Positions 25,967 through 37,424 of a stretch of DNA of 64,000 nt are shown one piece after another. The notes beneath the pieces were generated by a model. It was given only the letters and a program-made list of their open reading frames with translations. It ran no database searches and was not told where the DNA came from. Where the stretch lies: assembly GCA_963969345.1 (NCBI GenBank), contig OZ017770.1, positions 10,348,180 to 10,412,179 of the forward strand, in the 5' to 3' direction. Every line of letters begins with the position of its first letter. Within the stretch, counting starts at the first letter, position 1. Position numbers and translations under genes: made by a program. The DNA is from Turbatrix aceti (Eukaryota > Nematoda > Chromadorea > Rhabditida > Panagrolaimidae).

Positions 25967-26482
25967 ATGCACTCCAACAGTTACATCTATTACGTGGAAC
26001 CCCGCCGTGACCGTTCGCCGAGTCCCGTTCCGGGTCATGTACCTTCTGGCGGCTTTATCTCTGAGCCCCCAAGGTATCGATACAAGAACCTTGTGAGCGA
26101 AAAGAACGCCAAAAAGCGAGCCAAGGCAAAGGCTGCCGCTCAACGTCCGCGTTCTGGCTCCCCGACTGTCATCCCCGAACCTCCACCGGGCTACGCTCGA
26201 CCTGCTTTTCCCTTCATGCCTCCTCGTCCCCTGCGTTTTGTCAAACCCATCGCCAAGCCCGACGCTAAGGATGATGAGGGTCTTGACGGTGTGAACCATG
26301 CTGCTGCGGCGGGTTTTGTCCAAAATGACTCGCTTGGATCTCCTGTCAACTCTTCGCTCCCGGTTCAACCTCAACTGCCAGAACCTATGCCAGTGTTCCA
26401 AGAACGTCCTTTTCCGTTCCGCGTCAATAAACGGTTTTTGTATAACAAACCCATCTTCAAGCCCTACAATACTGCGCTTTGA
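25967..26482 (+). CDS. PPGY-motif protein A, Pro/Arg-rich, 171 aa, function unknown
   Basis: Uninterrupted ORF starting 2 nt after a good CTCTTTCAG acceptor, clearly GC-richer than its surroundings. Rich in Pro, Arg, Lys and Ala. A basic cluster (KNAKKRAKAKAAAQR, residues 47-60) precedes the motif at 73-95 (PPGY-x4-FP-x2-P-x-R-x-L-RFV-K-PI). A second aromatic/basic stretch near 145-165 ends the protein (ERPFPFRVNKRFLYNKP). No signal peptide, membrane segment or catalytic motif. The motif recurs in the ORF at 42310 with 13 of 23 positions identical. Both genes follow an L segment, so this may be the coding part of a multicopy element. The basic cluster would suit nucleic-acid binding, but that is inference. 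I do not recognise the family. Confidence 0.55.
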   Translation: MHSNSYIYYVEPRRDRSPSPVPGHVPSGGFISEPPRYRYKNLVSEKNAKKRAKAKAAAQRPRSGSPTVIPEPPPGYARPAFPFMPPRPLRFVKPIAKPDAKDDEGLDGVNHAAAAGFVQNDSLGSPVNSSLPVQPQLPEPMPVFQERPFPFRVNKRFLYNKPIFKPYNTAL

Positions 26483-26980
26483 AGCACTTTGGTAATATTT
26501 TTGAAGTTTTATGCATGATGCATATTATGTAGTTTTCAGAGTACAAATTTCTGTTCTCGAACCACGGTTTTCTATCAGCTCGTTGTCGGCGACGGTGCAG
26601 CACTATGTTTTGATTCGTTTTCTTTCTAGGTTTTGTTGTTGTTCATGTTTTAGCACTTAGTAAATAGTTTCTTTGCAAAGGTGTGATTATGGTTCCAGGA
26701 AGGGGTGGTATGAATTTTTTTGAATTATTGAACGTTGATAACTGATTTTTGGTCGTCAGTTATACAGTCTAAAAAATACGCACTGTCTTCTGATATATAA
26801 GCGATGCACATGCTTTGAAAAAAAAGACAATTTTTAAAAATAGAAAAAAACGTAGCAGATAATTTTTTTATTTAAAAAAACAACGGTAACGGATACTGAA
26901 AAAAGTTTGCAGTTGCAAGAAAAAATCGACAATTTTTTTGCGTACACCGACAACGACTCACCATATTTTCCTTATGCCAC
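26483..26980. other. 3' flank of PPGY-A
   Basis: AT-rich sequence between the PPGY-A stop and hairpin 8. No feature seen. Confidence 0.4.
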
Positions 26981-27066
26981 GCCGGGTTGGTTACCAGAAG
27001 CTACTTCTCCCAGCTGCGATTAAAATATGTGCAGCTCGAAAAGCAACTTCGGATCACCGAACCAGG
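26981..27066 (+). repeat. H hairpin 8
   Basis: GCCGGGTTGGTTACCAG arm and a GATCACCGAACCAGGC arm around CAGCTGCGATTAAAATATGT. Its 3' extension (AGTTGTTACACAGATAGAG) is shared with hairpins 1 and 9. Confidence 0.7.
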
Positions 27067-27129
27067 CAAAGTTGTTACACAGATAGAGAGTCGCCGTAGA
27101 AATCGACCGACAGAATCCGTCAAGTAAAG

Positions 27130-27640
27130 TGTCTAGTTTTGTAAAAAAACCGGCTTGCTTACATCAGTTTACGAAAGTCTGAAAAAAATATTGGCTATGC
27201 TAATAGAAAATTCTTCACAGTGGGAGTGTCTTGCAATTATTTATTTGTATTATTTTGATGTATGTACTATAGTACAAAATAACAATGGAAATGAAACTCG
27301 AGGTATACAAATGAGTTCTCAAAATTTCAAATCCCAAAAGGCGGAAATTGTTTTGCGTTAAATAAAATTAGAGTACATTTTTTTTGAATTTTAACACGCC
27401 GTTGCAAATTAAAAAAAACTGCAAAAAAAATCTTTATGTAAATATTATAACCTTGCAATAAAATGAATAATCCTATGTTTTTAATGAAGTAAAATGAGGG
27501 GCAGTTCTCAGGTATGTATTTACAAAAGAAATTAGGTAATGGGATGCAGCATGAGACTAATGTATGTGTTTAAAAAAACCATATTTAAAAAAAATGCTAT
27601 AAAATAATTCAATCAAATTTGTAAATGAAATTATGATTTT
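27130..27640 (+). repeat. B segment, copy 1
   Basis: CTTACATCAGTTTACGAAAG onward is nearly identical to 35150-35660, and both copies directly follow an H hairpin. Confidence 0.75.
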
Positions 27641-27654
27641 ATTTTAAAAAAATG

Positions 27655-28308
27655 AATTTATTTATTTATTTATTTATTTATTTCACCATTACTCAGTGGT
27701 TAGTTATCATTAGACCAGATGTTAGGAGGCACAAATGATGTCCACGTAGGTGTAAATGTCTCGATTCGTTTGAGGCGCGATTTCTTCTTCCCATCGTTGC
27801 TGTGGTCTGGTTTTCGTCTTGTTGAACACCGAGTTGAGCGAATCGGCCCAGCGTAAAGTGGAGGGAGAGCTCGAAATCGTCCTCGATGTCCTTGAGGAGA
27901 AGTCCGGAGGAGATAGGTCGCTGATCCCGCCGTTTCTGTACCATCCACTGCGTCTTCTTGACGTTGATTTCCAGTCCAACGTCCTTGCAGATGATGGCCA
28001 TATCCGACAGCATTTCCTGAAGTTCTTCGCCAGTGTGGGAGAAAAGAACGACGTCGTCAGCGTTTTGCGAATGGCCTCTTCAAAATCCGTCAGCAGTGAG
28101 CGTGCGTTGATGGTAGCCACGCTGAGCCGGAATCTAGACATTTTTTTTAGCCTACGTTTGACAGGGTGGCCAGCCCGGGTGTCAAACGGCGCTTTCAATT
28201 CTCACACTTGCGCTGCTTCCCGAATGCGATCGCGAGCGCAAGCTGCTGTCGCGGACAGGAGAGGCGGAATAAAACCGACCGTCCGCTAGGCGTGCAAGAA
28301 TGAAGACT
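27655..28308 (-). mobile_element. Internally deleted LINE, copy 1
   Basis: The 5' end (28308) starts AGTCTTCATTCTTGCACG, the ORF start MSRFRLSVATINARSL resembles an APE endonuclease N-terminus, then the sequence jumps to the reverse-transcriptase ADDVVLFSH block and DVGLEINVKKTQWM. The 3' end is (AAAT)n. Flanked by an AAAAAAATGAA-type duplication. The middle of EN and RT is missing although both ends are present. Confidence 0.8.
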
Positions 28309-28389
28309 GAAAAAAAAAAAATGAATATTAGAAATCAAATCTTACACCAAAACTTGAACTTGTTGGTTTTTATTTTTGCTTGTAAAAAA

Positions 28390-28780
28390 AACCATGACAA
28401 CTGACAACAGTCATTAAAATCAATGTAAGCAAATAAGTTAATAAAATGTCAATTTCCGAAGGGCACCTTATGTATGTTTAATTACATATATGCATGAAAT
28501 CTGATAAAATCATGCGCAAGAAAATTTCGTGAACGAATATCAAAACCATAAAAATAGAAGGATGAAAACAAAACCAAAAAAGTTACAACAAAGACAACAG
28601 AAAACAATGAGTGTATGCTATTTTTTCTGTTGGCAATTCACAACCCTGACGCCATTTTTACATTTGAATAACAAAATGTAGTTCAAAAAATTTTTAATTC
28701 TTTGTCATTATTTTTTGTATGAACTTACATATAAGCTTACTGCCAAGGCACTTTTCAATGCCCTTTCAGAATATCACACA
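28390..28780 (+). repeat. A segment, copy 2
   Basis: Homologous to 21690-22105 (ACAGTCATTAAAATCAATG ... CTTACATATAAGCTTACTG). Confidence 0.6.
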
Positions 28781-28904
28781 AGCATTTTCACGGACATAGT
28801 GTTTCATTACCTAATAAGCAAGTTTACACTTCTTATTTCAGTCCTTTTAATATTACTGCTGATTTAAGAACAGATGTAAAAAAAATTTATTTTGTAAAAA
28901 ATAA

Positions 28905-29290
28905 TGATTAAAAACATCAACTGTAAATTTCACAAGTTCAGTTTCGGATAAACAAAATCTGCGTTCATATATCTATTCCAAGCCATGTTTTCTAATTTGT
29001 GACCAGGCAGAGAAAAAACCAGCACAGCAGCAGCAGCAGCAGGGTCCCCCCTTCTCTTCTCTGTCGTTCAGTTGTTGGAGCAAAGCAGGGTGAAAACGCA
29101 GCGACTGAAAAGACCCATCAAATTGCATTTTTTTGATAGGTGGTAGTATTTTGTGCTCTTTCTGACTTGCTGGGTTATTTCTTTGAAGTAAAACTGAATG
29201 ACAAACCACACGGACTAAAAAGACGAATTTTTGCACTGAAAAACCCATGCAAGCCATCAATTGTAATTTTTTAAAAAGCATAACGCCTTA
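28905..29290 (+). repeat. S segment, copy 3
   Basis: Same layout as S2, with a longer CAGCAGCAGCAGCAGCAGGG run. Confidence 0.7.
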
Positions 29291-29439
29291 AAAATTTGAT
29301 AATATATCAGAAAAAAGCAGTATACCTTGTTATAATGTTTTTTTGCAGCCTGCAAATATTAAAAAAAAATATTTTGACTTTAAATCAAAAATTTCAAGGC
29401 TATGCTAATTAAATCACTAATAAACTTGATGATATGACA

Positions 29440-30020
29440 ATCCACAAATTTTTGATATTTTTTTCAACTCGAGGATTGCTTATTTTTCTCTCTTTTTTTG
29501 TTACTAATCTTTACAGGCGTTTTTTTCTGATCAAAACAACATTGTTTGAAAACAACGGGGCAGTACCTTGGCAGACACGCAGTCGCGAACTATACGCAGG
29601 GTTGCGAAGACGGGATTCCCCGGGAGATTCCCCGGGGAATATTCCCGGGAATCCCAAGGGATTCCCCCCCTTTGCCCAATTACCCCCAAAATTCCCCGGG
29701 AAACTCCCATAAAATTGTGAAAAGTAAAAGAATGTGATTATTTTTTTTGAAGTTTGCCAATTGGGCTTCAAATCTTGCTTTAATGTGAAAGATGCGGGGA
29801 ATTTGAAAGGGGATTCCCGGGGGAATCTCCGGGAATCCCCCGGGAATATTCCTCCATTTTTCATTCCCCGGGGAAATTCGCAACCCTGACTATACGGGTC
29901 AGGCCGTTCGTCTCCTTTTTGCTCGCATTATCGATCCCACCGAGCCATTTTTGCATTCGTGCAATAAAAAAAACTCTCGCTTTGGATTTTTTTTCTAAAT
30001 GTTTCAAAAATGTTTGCAGT
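29440..30020 (+). repeat. L segment, copy 3, split by a MITE
   Basis: L core before 29596 and after 29889. The hAT MITE interrupts it within CACGCAGTCGCGAAC-TATACG. Confidence 0.65.
29597..29888. mobile_element. hAT-type MITE 2 (292 bp, GGGATTCCCC-rich)
   Basis: Inverted ends CAGGGTTGCGAA and TTCGCAACCCTG, exact 8-bp duplication ACTATACG on both sides (29589-29596, 29889-29896). The interior carries repeated GGGGAATCCCCGGG-like palindromes and has no transposase. Confidence 0.9.
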
Positions 30021-30274
30021 AACTTTTTAATGCATTTTTGTAGGTAAAGCATGTTTGTGATATGTATTACCTCGATCACCAATGTTGTCCGATAAATATG
30101 TAAATCTGAAGGCTTGTCACAAAATAGAGAACAAACGATTGCTTTGACTCTGAATGAGCATCGCACACTTTGCCAACAAAAACGGAAAACGTTCTGTCTT
30201 TTTTTAACTTTTTTTTTTGCGGTGAGTTTACTCCGGCCACGGCCTGCGCCTCCACCTTATTTTGTTTCACTGCT

Positions 30275-31180
30275 GCGCGCGCGCGCATTTTCAGAGAGAG
30301 TCATGTTCAAAAAAATGCCCTGAAGCCCGTAATAGAGTTTTTTGTCTACGGTCACTTGGGTAGGCTTGGGCATGTCCCAAAGAATGTTTTAAGCTATCAA
30401 CAAACTTTATCGGATAATTTTGCGCAGTACTGGTTAAAAGAATGCAAAACTTTTATGTGCCGTAACTGACCGAAATGTTTGGGAATTTTTGAAAACGATC
30501 TTAAATGTTGTTCATCAGGTTAAGAACAATCAGTGTGCAAAGCACAGATCCTTAGTTTTCGGTCTAGCTCTGGAGCTAACCAAAAATAGATTACGCGCTT
30601 GAAAATGCGCACGCGCTTCAGGACACAGTTGAAAAAGTTGTTATTTTGTTAACTACAAAGATTTATTATCCAGCACAAAAAGTAAAAAATTGCAAAAACA
30701 ATAAACAACAAACAAAGAAATTAGGGGGATTATAAGAAGATACCCTTGTGGATTCTGAGATAAGGCAAAATTCATTCGCTGCAGGAACACCGAATGAAAC
30801 CCTTTTCTTCCTTTCTTCAAAATTTTCCCTTGATTTATCACTGCGCGTGCGCATTTTCACCTGTTTTAGGTTAGCTCCAGAGCTAGACCGAAAACTAAGG
30901 ATCTGTGCTTTGCACACTGATTGTTCTTAACCTGATGAACAACATTTTAGGTCGTTTTCAAAAATTCCCAAACATTTCAGTCAGTTACGGCACATAAAAG
31001 TTTTGCCGTCTTTTAACACCTGCAGCACAGCGCAAAATTATCCGATAAAGTTCGTAAATAGCTTAAAACATTCTTTGGGATATGCCCAAGCCTACCCAGG
31101 TGACCGTAAGCAAAAAACTCTATTACGGGCTGCAGGGCATTTTTTTGAACGTGACTCTTTTGTACGCGCGCGCGTTTCTT
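30275..31180. mobile_element. Foldback element FB2
   Basis: Arms of about 330 bp (30280-30620 and 30840-31175) are inverted copies sharing TACGGTCACYTGGGTAGGCT, CATTCTTTGGGAYATGCCC and AAGGATCTGTGCTTTGCACA, with a 220-bp AT-rich spacer. A related sequence appears at 63530-63760. Confidence 0.8.
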
Positions 31181-31211
31181 TTTTGCCCAGTGAAACAAAG
31201 GCGCCTGCCGT

Positions 31212-31738
31212 CAGTGTAACATCGCCTTCGCCTTCATCGCCCCCGGAGGCGCCTTCAGATCGCCTTCGCCTCCGGAGGCGAAGGCGAACGCAAAGGCAAA
31301 AAATTGATCGCCTCCAATTGCCTTTGCCTCCATCGCCTTCAGACCTTTACAATTTTGAACAAAAAATCTGAAGGGCTTTAAATTCTAACCACAAATAGTC
31401 AAAAAACAGTTTTACCACTTTATTTAATAGAATTAAAAGCCTTCTATTTATTATGCGACCAAAACGAATCGAGACATTTACGCCTACGTGGACGTCATTT
31501 GTGCCTCCTAACATCTGGTCTAATGATAACTAACCACTGAGTAATGGTGAAATAAATAAATAAATAAATAAAATGATAATTTCGCTTTCTGCTATGATTT
31601 TGAAATAGAAAATTTGAGAATTGACACCAAAGGCACCTCTGATCGCCTCCGTCTCTGGAGGCGCCTTCATCGCCTTCGCCTTCGCCTCCGGAGGCGAAGG
31701 CGAAGGCGAAGGCAATAATTTTGGTTTGCGTTACACTG
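31212..31738. mobile_element. hAT-type MITE 3 (527 bp, GGCGAAGG-rich)
   Basis: Inverted ends CAGTGTAAC and GTTACACTG with an 8-bp duplication CCTGCCGT at 31204-31211 and 31739-31746. Subterminal GCCTTCGCCTCCGGAGGCGA palindromes occur at both ends. A LINE 3' fragment (31457-31572) is nested inside. Confidence 0.85.
31457..31572 (+). mobile_element. LINE 3' fragment nested in MITE 3
   Basis: GCGACCAAAACGAATCGAGA through the conserved 3'UTR to (AAAT)n matches the 3' ends of the LINE copies at 27655 and 33909. Confidence 0.75.
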
Positions 31739-31799
31739 CCTGCCGTGCTCCGGGGACTCCCAACTTGGGTCACTCGTGAAACTAATGCAAGCGGCGAGC

Positions 31800-31975
31800 G
31801 CTGAGGGGGGGAGAGGGGGGGGGGGAGCGTGCGGAAAACCGACGGACAGCAATGCGACCGACGGACGCCGATGCGACCGGCGACTAGCGAATAAAAGCAC
31901 AGGGTCTCCCCTGTGAAAAAAAACCCGGCGACTAGCGAATAAATGCACAGGGTCCCCCCTGTGAAAAAAAATTGT
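31800..31975. repeat. Two-unit tandem repeat with hairpin
   Basis: CGGCGACTAGCGAATAAA plus GCACAGGGTC-YCCCCTGTGA occurs twice about 59 bp apart. Each unit holds the inverted pair ACAGGG/CCCTGT. Preceded by a G-rich run (31806-31826). Confidence 0.65.
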
Positions 31976-32140
31976 CTGTAAAATAAATAAAAATACACGA
32001 TTAAAAATTTTTTAAAGCTGTGTTAAGATAACTTTTCATAAAAATTTGTTGCTGTAAATAAATTGAAGGAATAAATTTTATTGAAGAAACAAAAAATTGA
32101 AACTTCTGATAAAAAAAATTTTGGAAGGTTTAGTGACACT

Positions 32141-33244
32141 ACTCCTATTTTGACAACTCCTATTATGACAACTCCTATTTTGACAACTCCTATTTTGACA
32201 ACTTTTCACAGTCTTTCCTATTTTGTCAACCAATTCCTATTTTAACAACTTTTTAAAAAAAGGGTGCATTAGGGGTTGTTGCGTGCGCTGAAGACAACTG
32301 TGTTGTTGCCTGAGGGCATGGATGACTTTATCACGAGATATTATCATTTTTAGTGATATTTTTTTTTGTAAAAAAACAGAAAAAAAATATAATGCAGTTT
32401 GTGATAACATTCGAAACATTTGGATTTGTTTTTTTTAAATTATAAGACGAATTTTGACCAAAAATCAAGCAGGGTTCAGAAGAAAAAATCTACAGATTTT
32501 TAAGTGCTGTAAAGAAGTAAAAATTTCAGTACTTGTACTAACATCAAATTTCAAATCAAAAAAAAAAAAAAATGGGGGCTCTGAAGATCATTTTTGCCGA
32601 CATTGTCAAAGCATGCGTCTTCCATTTTCGGCAAGCGGTACTACGACGGTGTCAGGCATTAAGGCTTACCGAATTTTTGGACGAACCAAAAATTGCAAAG
32701 TGGGTGAATCATCTGGAGTTAGCATTCTTTCTTCCCCGAGCACAACGTACACTGGAAACCCATTTTTTCGTTTTAAATATTTGAACATTTTTCATTGATA
32801 ATGTAACAGCCCTTAAGCCGTTATTTTGTGTTTATCAGATTGTTAATTTATAATATCGCTGTTGTTTTTTTGAAAACAATACTGAAAATGGCATAATAAA
32901 ATCTTTTCAACAATTTCTTTTACTTGCACAGGCAAGACTCTCAAAAGCAGACTAATTAAATAATAATTGATTCATAACTAAAATCAAATAGTACTAACTG
33001 TGTTCAAAAAAATTGTTCCAAAAAATAAAACACAAAATGTTTTTTTACAAAAAAAATATCACTAAAAATGATAATATCTCGTGATAAAGTCATCCATGCC
33101 CTCAGGCAACAACACAGTTGTCTTCAGCGCACGCAACAACCCCTAATGCACCCTTTTTTTAAAAAGTTGTTAAAATAGGAATTGGTTGACAAAATAGGAA
33201 AGACTGTGAAAAGTTGTCAAAATAGGAGTTGTCAAAATAGGAGT
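32141..33244. mobile_element. MULE-type element with long terminal inverted repeats
   Basis: Terminal arms of about 205-240 bp (32141-32380, 33039-33244) begin with repeats of CTCCTATTTTGACAA. Between them a remnant of a MULE transposase (see separate entry). A TSD was not settled; GTTTAG occurs on both outer flanks. Confidence 0.75.
32572..32784 (+). pseudogene. MULE transposase fragment
   Basis: A 70-codon frame reading VKACVFHFRQAVLRRCQALR then LAFFLPRAQ. It matches the C-x-FHF-x-QA-x2-R-x2-Q-x-L core and the downstream AL-x-FLP of MULE transposase domains. The N-terminal DDE portion and the rest are missing, so it is a remnant. Position inside long inverted repeats agrees with the family. 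Confidence 0.65.
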
Positions 33245-33360
33245 TAACAGTTTAGAAAATAAATCAAAAAATTGACTACTGTAATATATTCAGCGTTCAC
33301 AACTATTAAAGGACAACCTAATGGTTGTGCTAATAGTAAGTTTTTTTTATTTCTTTTTAG

Positions 33361-33610
33361 GTGCCTTCAAAGGTCCCCTACGTACCCTACCTAGGTCTCC
33401 TACGTAGACATCGAAGGCTTTAAAGAGAATAAAATTTATACATTTTCAATTTACCTTCGAAGGTCCCCTATAAACCCTTCGTAGGACCCCTACGTAGACA
33501 TCAAAGGCTTTAAATCACAAAAATGTATACGTGCTTTAAAATGATTTTCAAGTTACCTTCGAAGGTCCGCTACGTACCCTACGTAGACGACGAAGACTTC
33601 GAAGGTACTT
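33361..33610. repeat. Tandem repeat, about 100 bp, three units
   Basis: Units contain ACCTTCGAAGGTCCCCTA, CCCTWCGTAG and ACGTAGACATCRAAGGCTTT. The first and last are partial. Confidence 0.7.
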
Positions 33611-33619
33611 TTTGTTCAA

Positions 33620-33890
33620 AACATGAAAATTGAGAAAATCATGCGCAAGAAAATTTCGTGAACAAATGTCAAAACCATAAAAATAGAAGGATGAAAACAA
33701 AACAAAAAAATACAACAAAAATAATAAAATACAATGAATGTGTGATATTTTTTTCTGTCGGCAATTCCCAATCCTTGCACCATTTTTACATTTGAATAAC
33801 AAAATGTAGTTCAAAAAAATTTTAATTTTTTGTCATTATTTTTTGTATGAACTTACATAACGCCAAAGCACTTATCAATGCCCTTTCAGA
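33620..33890 (+). repeat. A segment, copy 3 (partial)
   Basis: Matches the second half of copy 2, from AATCATGCGCAAGAAAATTT on. Confidence 0.6.
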
Positions 33891-33908
33891 ATATCAGAAT
33901 ATATATAT

Positions 33909-34610
33909 TTTTTTTTTTTATTTCACCATTACTCAGTGGTTAGTTATCATTAGACCAGATGTTAGGAGGTACGAATGATGTCCACGTAGGTGTAAATGTC
34001 TCGATTCGTTTTGGTCGCGATTTCTTCTTTCCCATGGAGAACTAGGATGAAGATTAGCGGGCTCAGCGTATCGCCTTGCCGTACTCCTTTCTGCGTTTAG
34101 AGCTCCGCCGTCCTGTCGCCGACTTTGACTGCCGAGTTTCCAGCTGCATACAGCCATCGCACAAGTTCGGTGATGCCGGGATCCACGCCGACGGAGTCAA
34201 GCGCCGCCCAGATTGAGTCAAAGCTGATCGAGTCGAACGCCTTGCGAAAGTCGACGAAGACAGCGACCAGCGGCTGATTGTACTCCCGTAGCTTCTCAGC
34301 AATCATGTTGATGTTGATGCTCTGAATATGATCTACAGTGGAGTAAGACTTTCGAAAACCAGCCTGTTCCGGGGGAAGTATTCCATTGACTTGTGCGGCT
34401 TCCCCGATCCGATGCGCGATGACGCTGAGACGGAATCTAGACATTTTTTTTAGCCTACGTTTGACAGGGTGGCCAGCCCGGGTGTCAAACGGCGCTTTCA
34501 ATTCTCACACTTGCGCTGCTCCCGAATGCGATCGCGAGCGCAAGCTGCTGTTGCGGACAGGAGAGGCGGAATAAAACCGACCGTCCGCTAGGCGTGCAAG
34601 AATGAAGACT
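33909..34610 (-). mobile_element. Internally deleted LINE, copy 2
   Basis: Same 5' and 3' ends as copy 1, but the retained interior is the reverse-transcriptase block PPEQAGFRKSYSTVDH, VFVDFRKAFDSI and a frameshifted KGVRQGDTLSPLIF. The sequence jumps directly from MSRFRLSV to this block. Flanked by a 13-bp AGAATATATATAT duplication. RT motifs resemble RTE-type LINEs. Confidence 0.82.
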
Positions 34611-34679
34611 AGAGAATATATATATAATGTTTTATTACCTAATAAACAAGTTTACCTTTTATTTCAGTCCATTAATTTT

Positions 34680-34855
34680 AATATTACTGCTGATTTAAGA
34701 ACAGATGTAAAAAAATTATTTTGTAAAAAATTAAAATGGAAAACTTATCAACTGTAAATTTCAAAAGTTAAGTTTCCGATAAACAAAATTCGGCGTTTAT
34801 TTGTATTCCAAGCCATGTTCTCTAATTTGTGACCACGCAGAGAAAAAACAAGCAC
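34680..34855 (+). repeat. S segment, copy 4 (truncated)
   Basis: S homology stops at AAGCACAGCAGCACGGG and runs directly into hairpin 9. Confidence 0.65.
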
Positions 34856-34860
34856 AGCAG

Positions 34861-34947
34861 CACGGGTGGGTTATCAGAAGCTACTTCTCCCAGCTGCGAT
34901 TAAGATATATGCAGCTCGAGAAGCAACTTCGGATCACCGAACCAGGC
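34861..34947 (+). repeat. H hairpin 9
   Basis: GGTGGGTTATCAG arm and GATCACCGAACCAGGC arm. Nearly identical to hairpin 8, including the 3' extension. Confidence 0.7.
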
Positions 34948-35149
34948 AAAGTTGTTACACTGATAGAGAGTCGCCGTAGAAATCGACCGACAGAATCCGT
35001 CAAGTAAAGTTGCCTATGTAGATAAATGAAAAAAAAAACTGTGAACAAACACATTAGCCAAGCTGATAGCCAGAATGTGCAAACCGATTCTTTTTAATGT
35101 GTGTTAAAAGAATGACTGTTTTATTAATAGCAAGCGGACAATACAAAAG

Positions 35150-35660
35150 AACCTTGTGCTTACATCAGTTTACGAAAGTCTGAAAAAAATATTGGCTATG
35201 TTAATAGAAAATTTTTCACAGTGGGAGGGGCTTGCAATTATTTATTTGTATTATTTTGATGTATGTACTATAGTACAAAATAACAACAGAAATGAAACTC
35301 GAGGTATACAAATGAGTTCTCAAAATTTCAAATCCCAAAAGGCAGAAATTGTTTTGCCTTAAATAAAATTGGAGTACATTTTTTTTGAATTTTCACACGC
35401 CGTTGCAAATTCAAAAAACGGCAAAAAATGTTTATGTATTATAACTTTGCAATAAAATAAATAATCCTATGTTCTTAATGCAATAAAATAAGGTAAAGTT
35501 TTCAGGTATTTACAAAGGGAATGGGGCAATGAAGTGCAGCACTAATTTATAGTATTTAAAAAAACCACATTTCAAAAAGAGAAAAAAATTATATACTAAA
35601 ATAATTCAACCAAATTTGTAAACGAAATTATGATTTTATTACAAAAAATTAACATTAAAC
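35150..35660 (+). repeat. B segment, copy 2
   Basis: Near-identical to 27160-27640. Confidence 0.75.
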
Positions 35661-35719
35661 ATTAAATCTATACCAGCACTTGAACCTTTTGGTTTTTATT
35701 TTTGCATGTGAGAAAAACG

Positions 35720-36110
35720 ATGACAACAGACAACAGTCATTAAAATTAAGGTAAACAAATGAGCTCTAAAAATGTCAATTCCCGAAGGGCGCCTTATGTA
35801 TTAGCCTACGTTTGACAGGGTGGCCAGCCCGGGTGTCAAACGGCGCTTTCAATTCTCACACTTGCGCTGCTAATTATAAGCATGAAAATTGAGAAAGTCA
35901 TGCGCGAGAAAATTACTTGAACAAATGCCAAAAGCATAAAAATAAAAGCATGAAAACAAAACAAAAAAATACAACAAAGACAATAAAATACAATGTCTTT
36001 GTTGTATTCCCCCCCTTACACCATTTTTACATTTAGATAACAAAATGTATTAGTAAAGAATTTAAATTTTTATTTATTATTTTTTGATTATTTTTTGTTT
36101 GAACATACAG
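35720..36110 (+). repeat. A segment, copy 4, with LINE 5' fragment
   Basis: A homology interrupted at 35803-35872 by a 70-bp piece of the LINE 5' end (GCCTACGTTTGACAGGGTGG). Confidence 0.6.
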
Positions 36111-36119
36111 TTAAGCTTA

Positions 36120-36480
36120 TTGGAAAGGTTTCGGATAAACGAAAATCGGCGTTCATCTATCTATCTATTCCAAGCCATGTTCTCTAATTTGTGCCAGGCA
36201 GAGAAAAAACCAGCACAGCAACAGCAGCAGGGTCCCCCCTTCTCTTCTCTGTCGTTCAGTTGTTGGTGCAAAGCAGAGTGAAAACGCAGCGACTGAAAAG
36301 ACCCCTCTAATTGACGCTTTTTTGACCGGTGGTAGCATTTTGTGTCCTTTCTGACTTGCTGTGTTATTTCTTTGAAGTAAACATGAGTGACAAACCACAC
36401 GGACTAAAAAGACGAATTTTTGCACTGAAAAACCCATGCAAGCCATCAATTGTAATTTTTCAAAAAGCATAACGCCTTAA
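36120..36480 (+). repeat. S segment, copy 5
   Basis: TTTCGGATAAACGAAAATCG onward, CAG run, AAACGCAGCGACTGAAAAGA and CACACGGACTAAAAAGACG match S2 and S3. Confidence 0.7.
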
Positions 36481-37013
36481 AAATTAAAAAAACGTATAGA
36501 AGAAATGCAGTACACTGTGTTATAATTAAAGTAGGTTTTTTATTGCCTGTAAATGTTTTTAAAAAAAATTACTACAAGAACTCAAATCACAAATCAACTT
36601 AAAAATTGTCCAAAGTGGTTTATTTTTGCTTTCAATTTCAATGAAATAAGAAAATATACATATTTAATAGTTTTTAGTGTAAAAAATTTCTGTTTACAAA
36701 TTTTCCAGGAAAAAAAAAATTTTTCTAAAAAAAATCATTCAACGTGATTAATTCGATAATATTTTTTTTAATTGAAAAAAAAATTTTTAATAAAAAAATA
36801 ATGAAGAATGAAAATTTTACAAGATTTTTTAGATTCAAAAAAAGATAAATTTTTTTAAAGAGTGGTTAATTTGATAATACCATACGATGGCTTTTACAGT
36901 CGCGACGATCTTATTTTTTGGCAAAAATATAAAAACATTGCAATATTTTTTTTACCTTAACAAAAATATTGCAATATTTTGTTTTACTCCAAACCATCTT
37001 TGTAAGCTACACA
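36481..37013. other. AT-rich spacer
   Basis: Very AT-rich, with AATATTGCAATATTTT palindromic runs at about 36940-36980. No gene seen. Confidence 0.4.
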
Positions 37014-37100
37014 CCGGGTAGGTTATCAGACGCAACTTGTCGCAGAGCAAATAAAAAAAAATATGCATCTTGAAAAGCAACGTCTGATTACCAAACCAGG
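37014..37100 (+). repeat. H hairpin 10
   Basis: CCGGGTAGGTTATCAGACGC arm and GCAACGTCTGATTACC arm. Confidence 0.65.
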
Positions 37101-37424
37101 CAAAGTTGTCACACATACGAAAGGTCACCGCAAATGTGAATAAACCAACCCAAAAATAAGGCACAATCGCACAACATGCCAAAATTTATGAAAATCGAGG
37201 CAAACAAATGAGTTATTTTTCTGTGCCCGATTTTTTTGCATAATACATAGTAAATATAGTAAAATATACGTTATTTTTGAATTTAAAAATATTTGAATGC
37301 GTATCGGAGTTCTGTTTTTTGAATTTCACAGCAAAAAAAATGCAGCCTAACAAACGACGATAGATTATTGAGGCACAAAAAGATTGATATCGTTTTCTAC
37401 TTTCAACCACCTTCTATATGCTAA

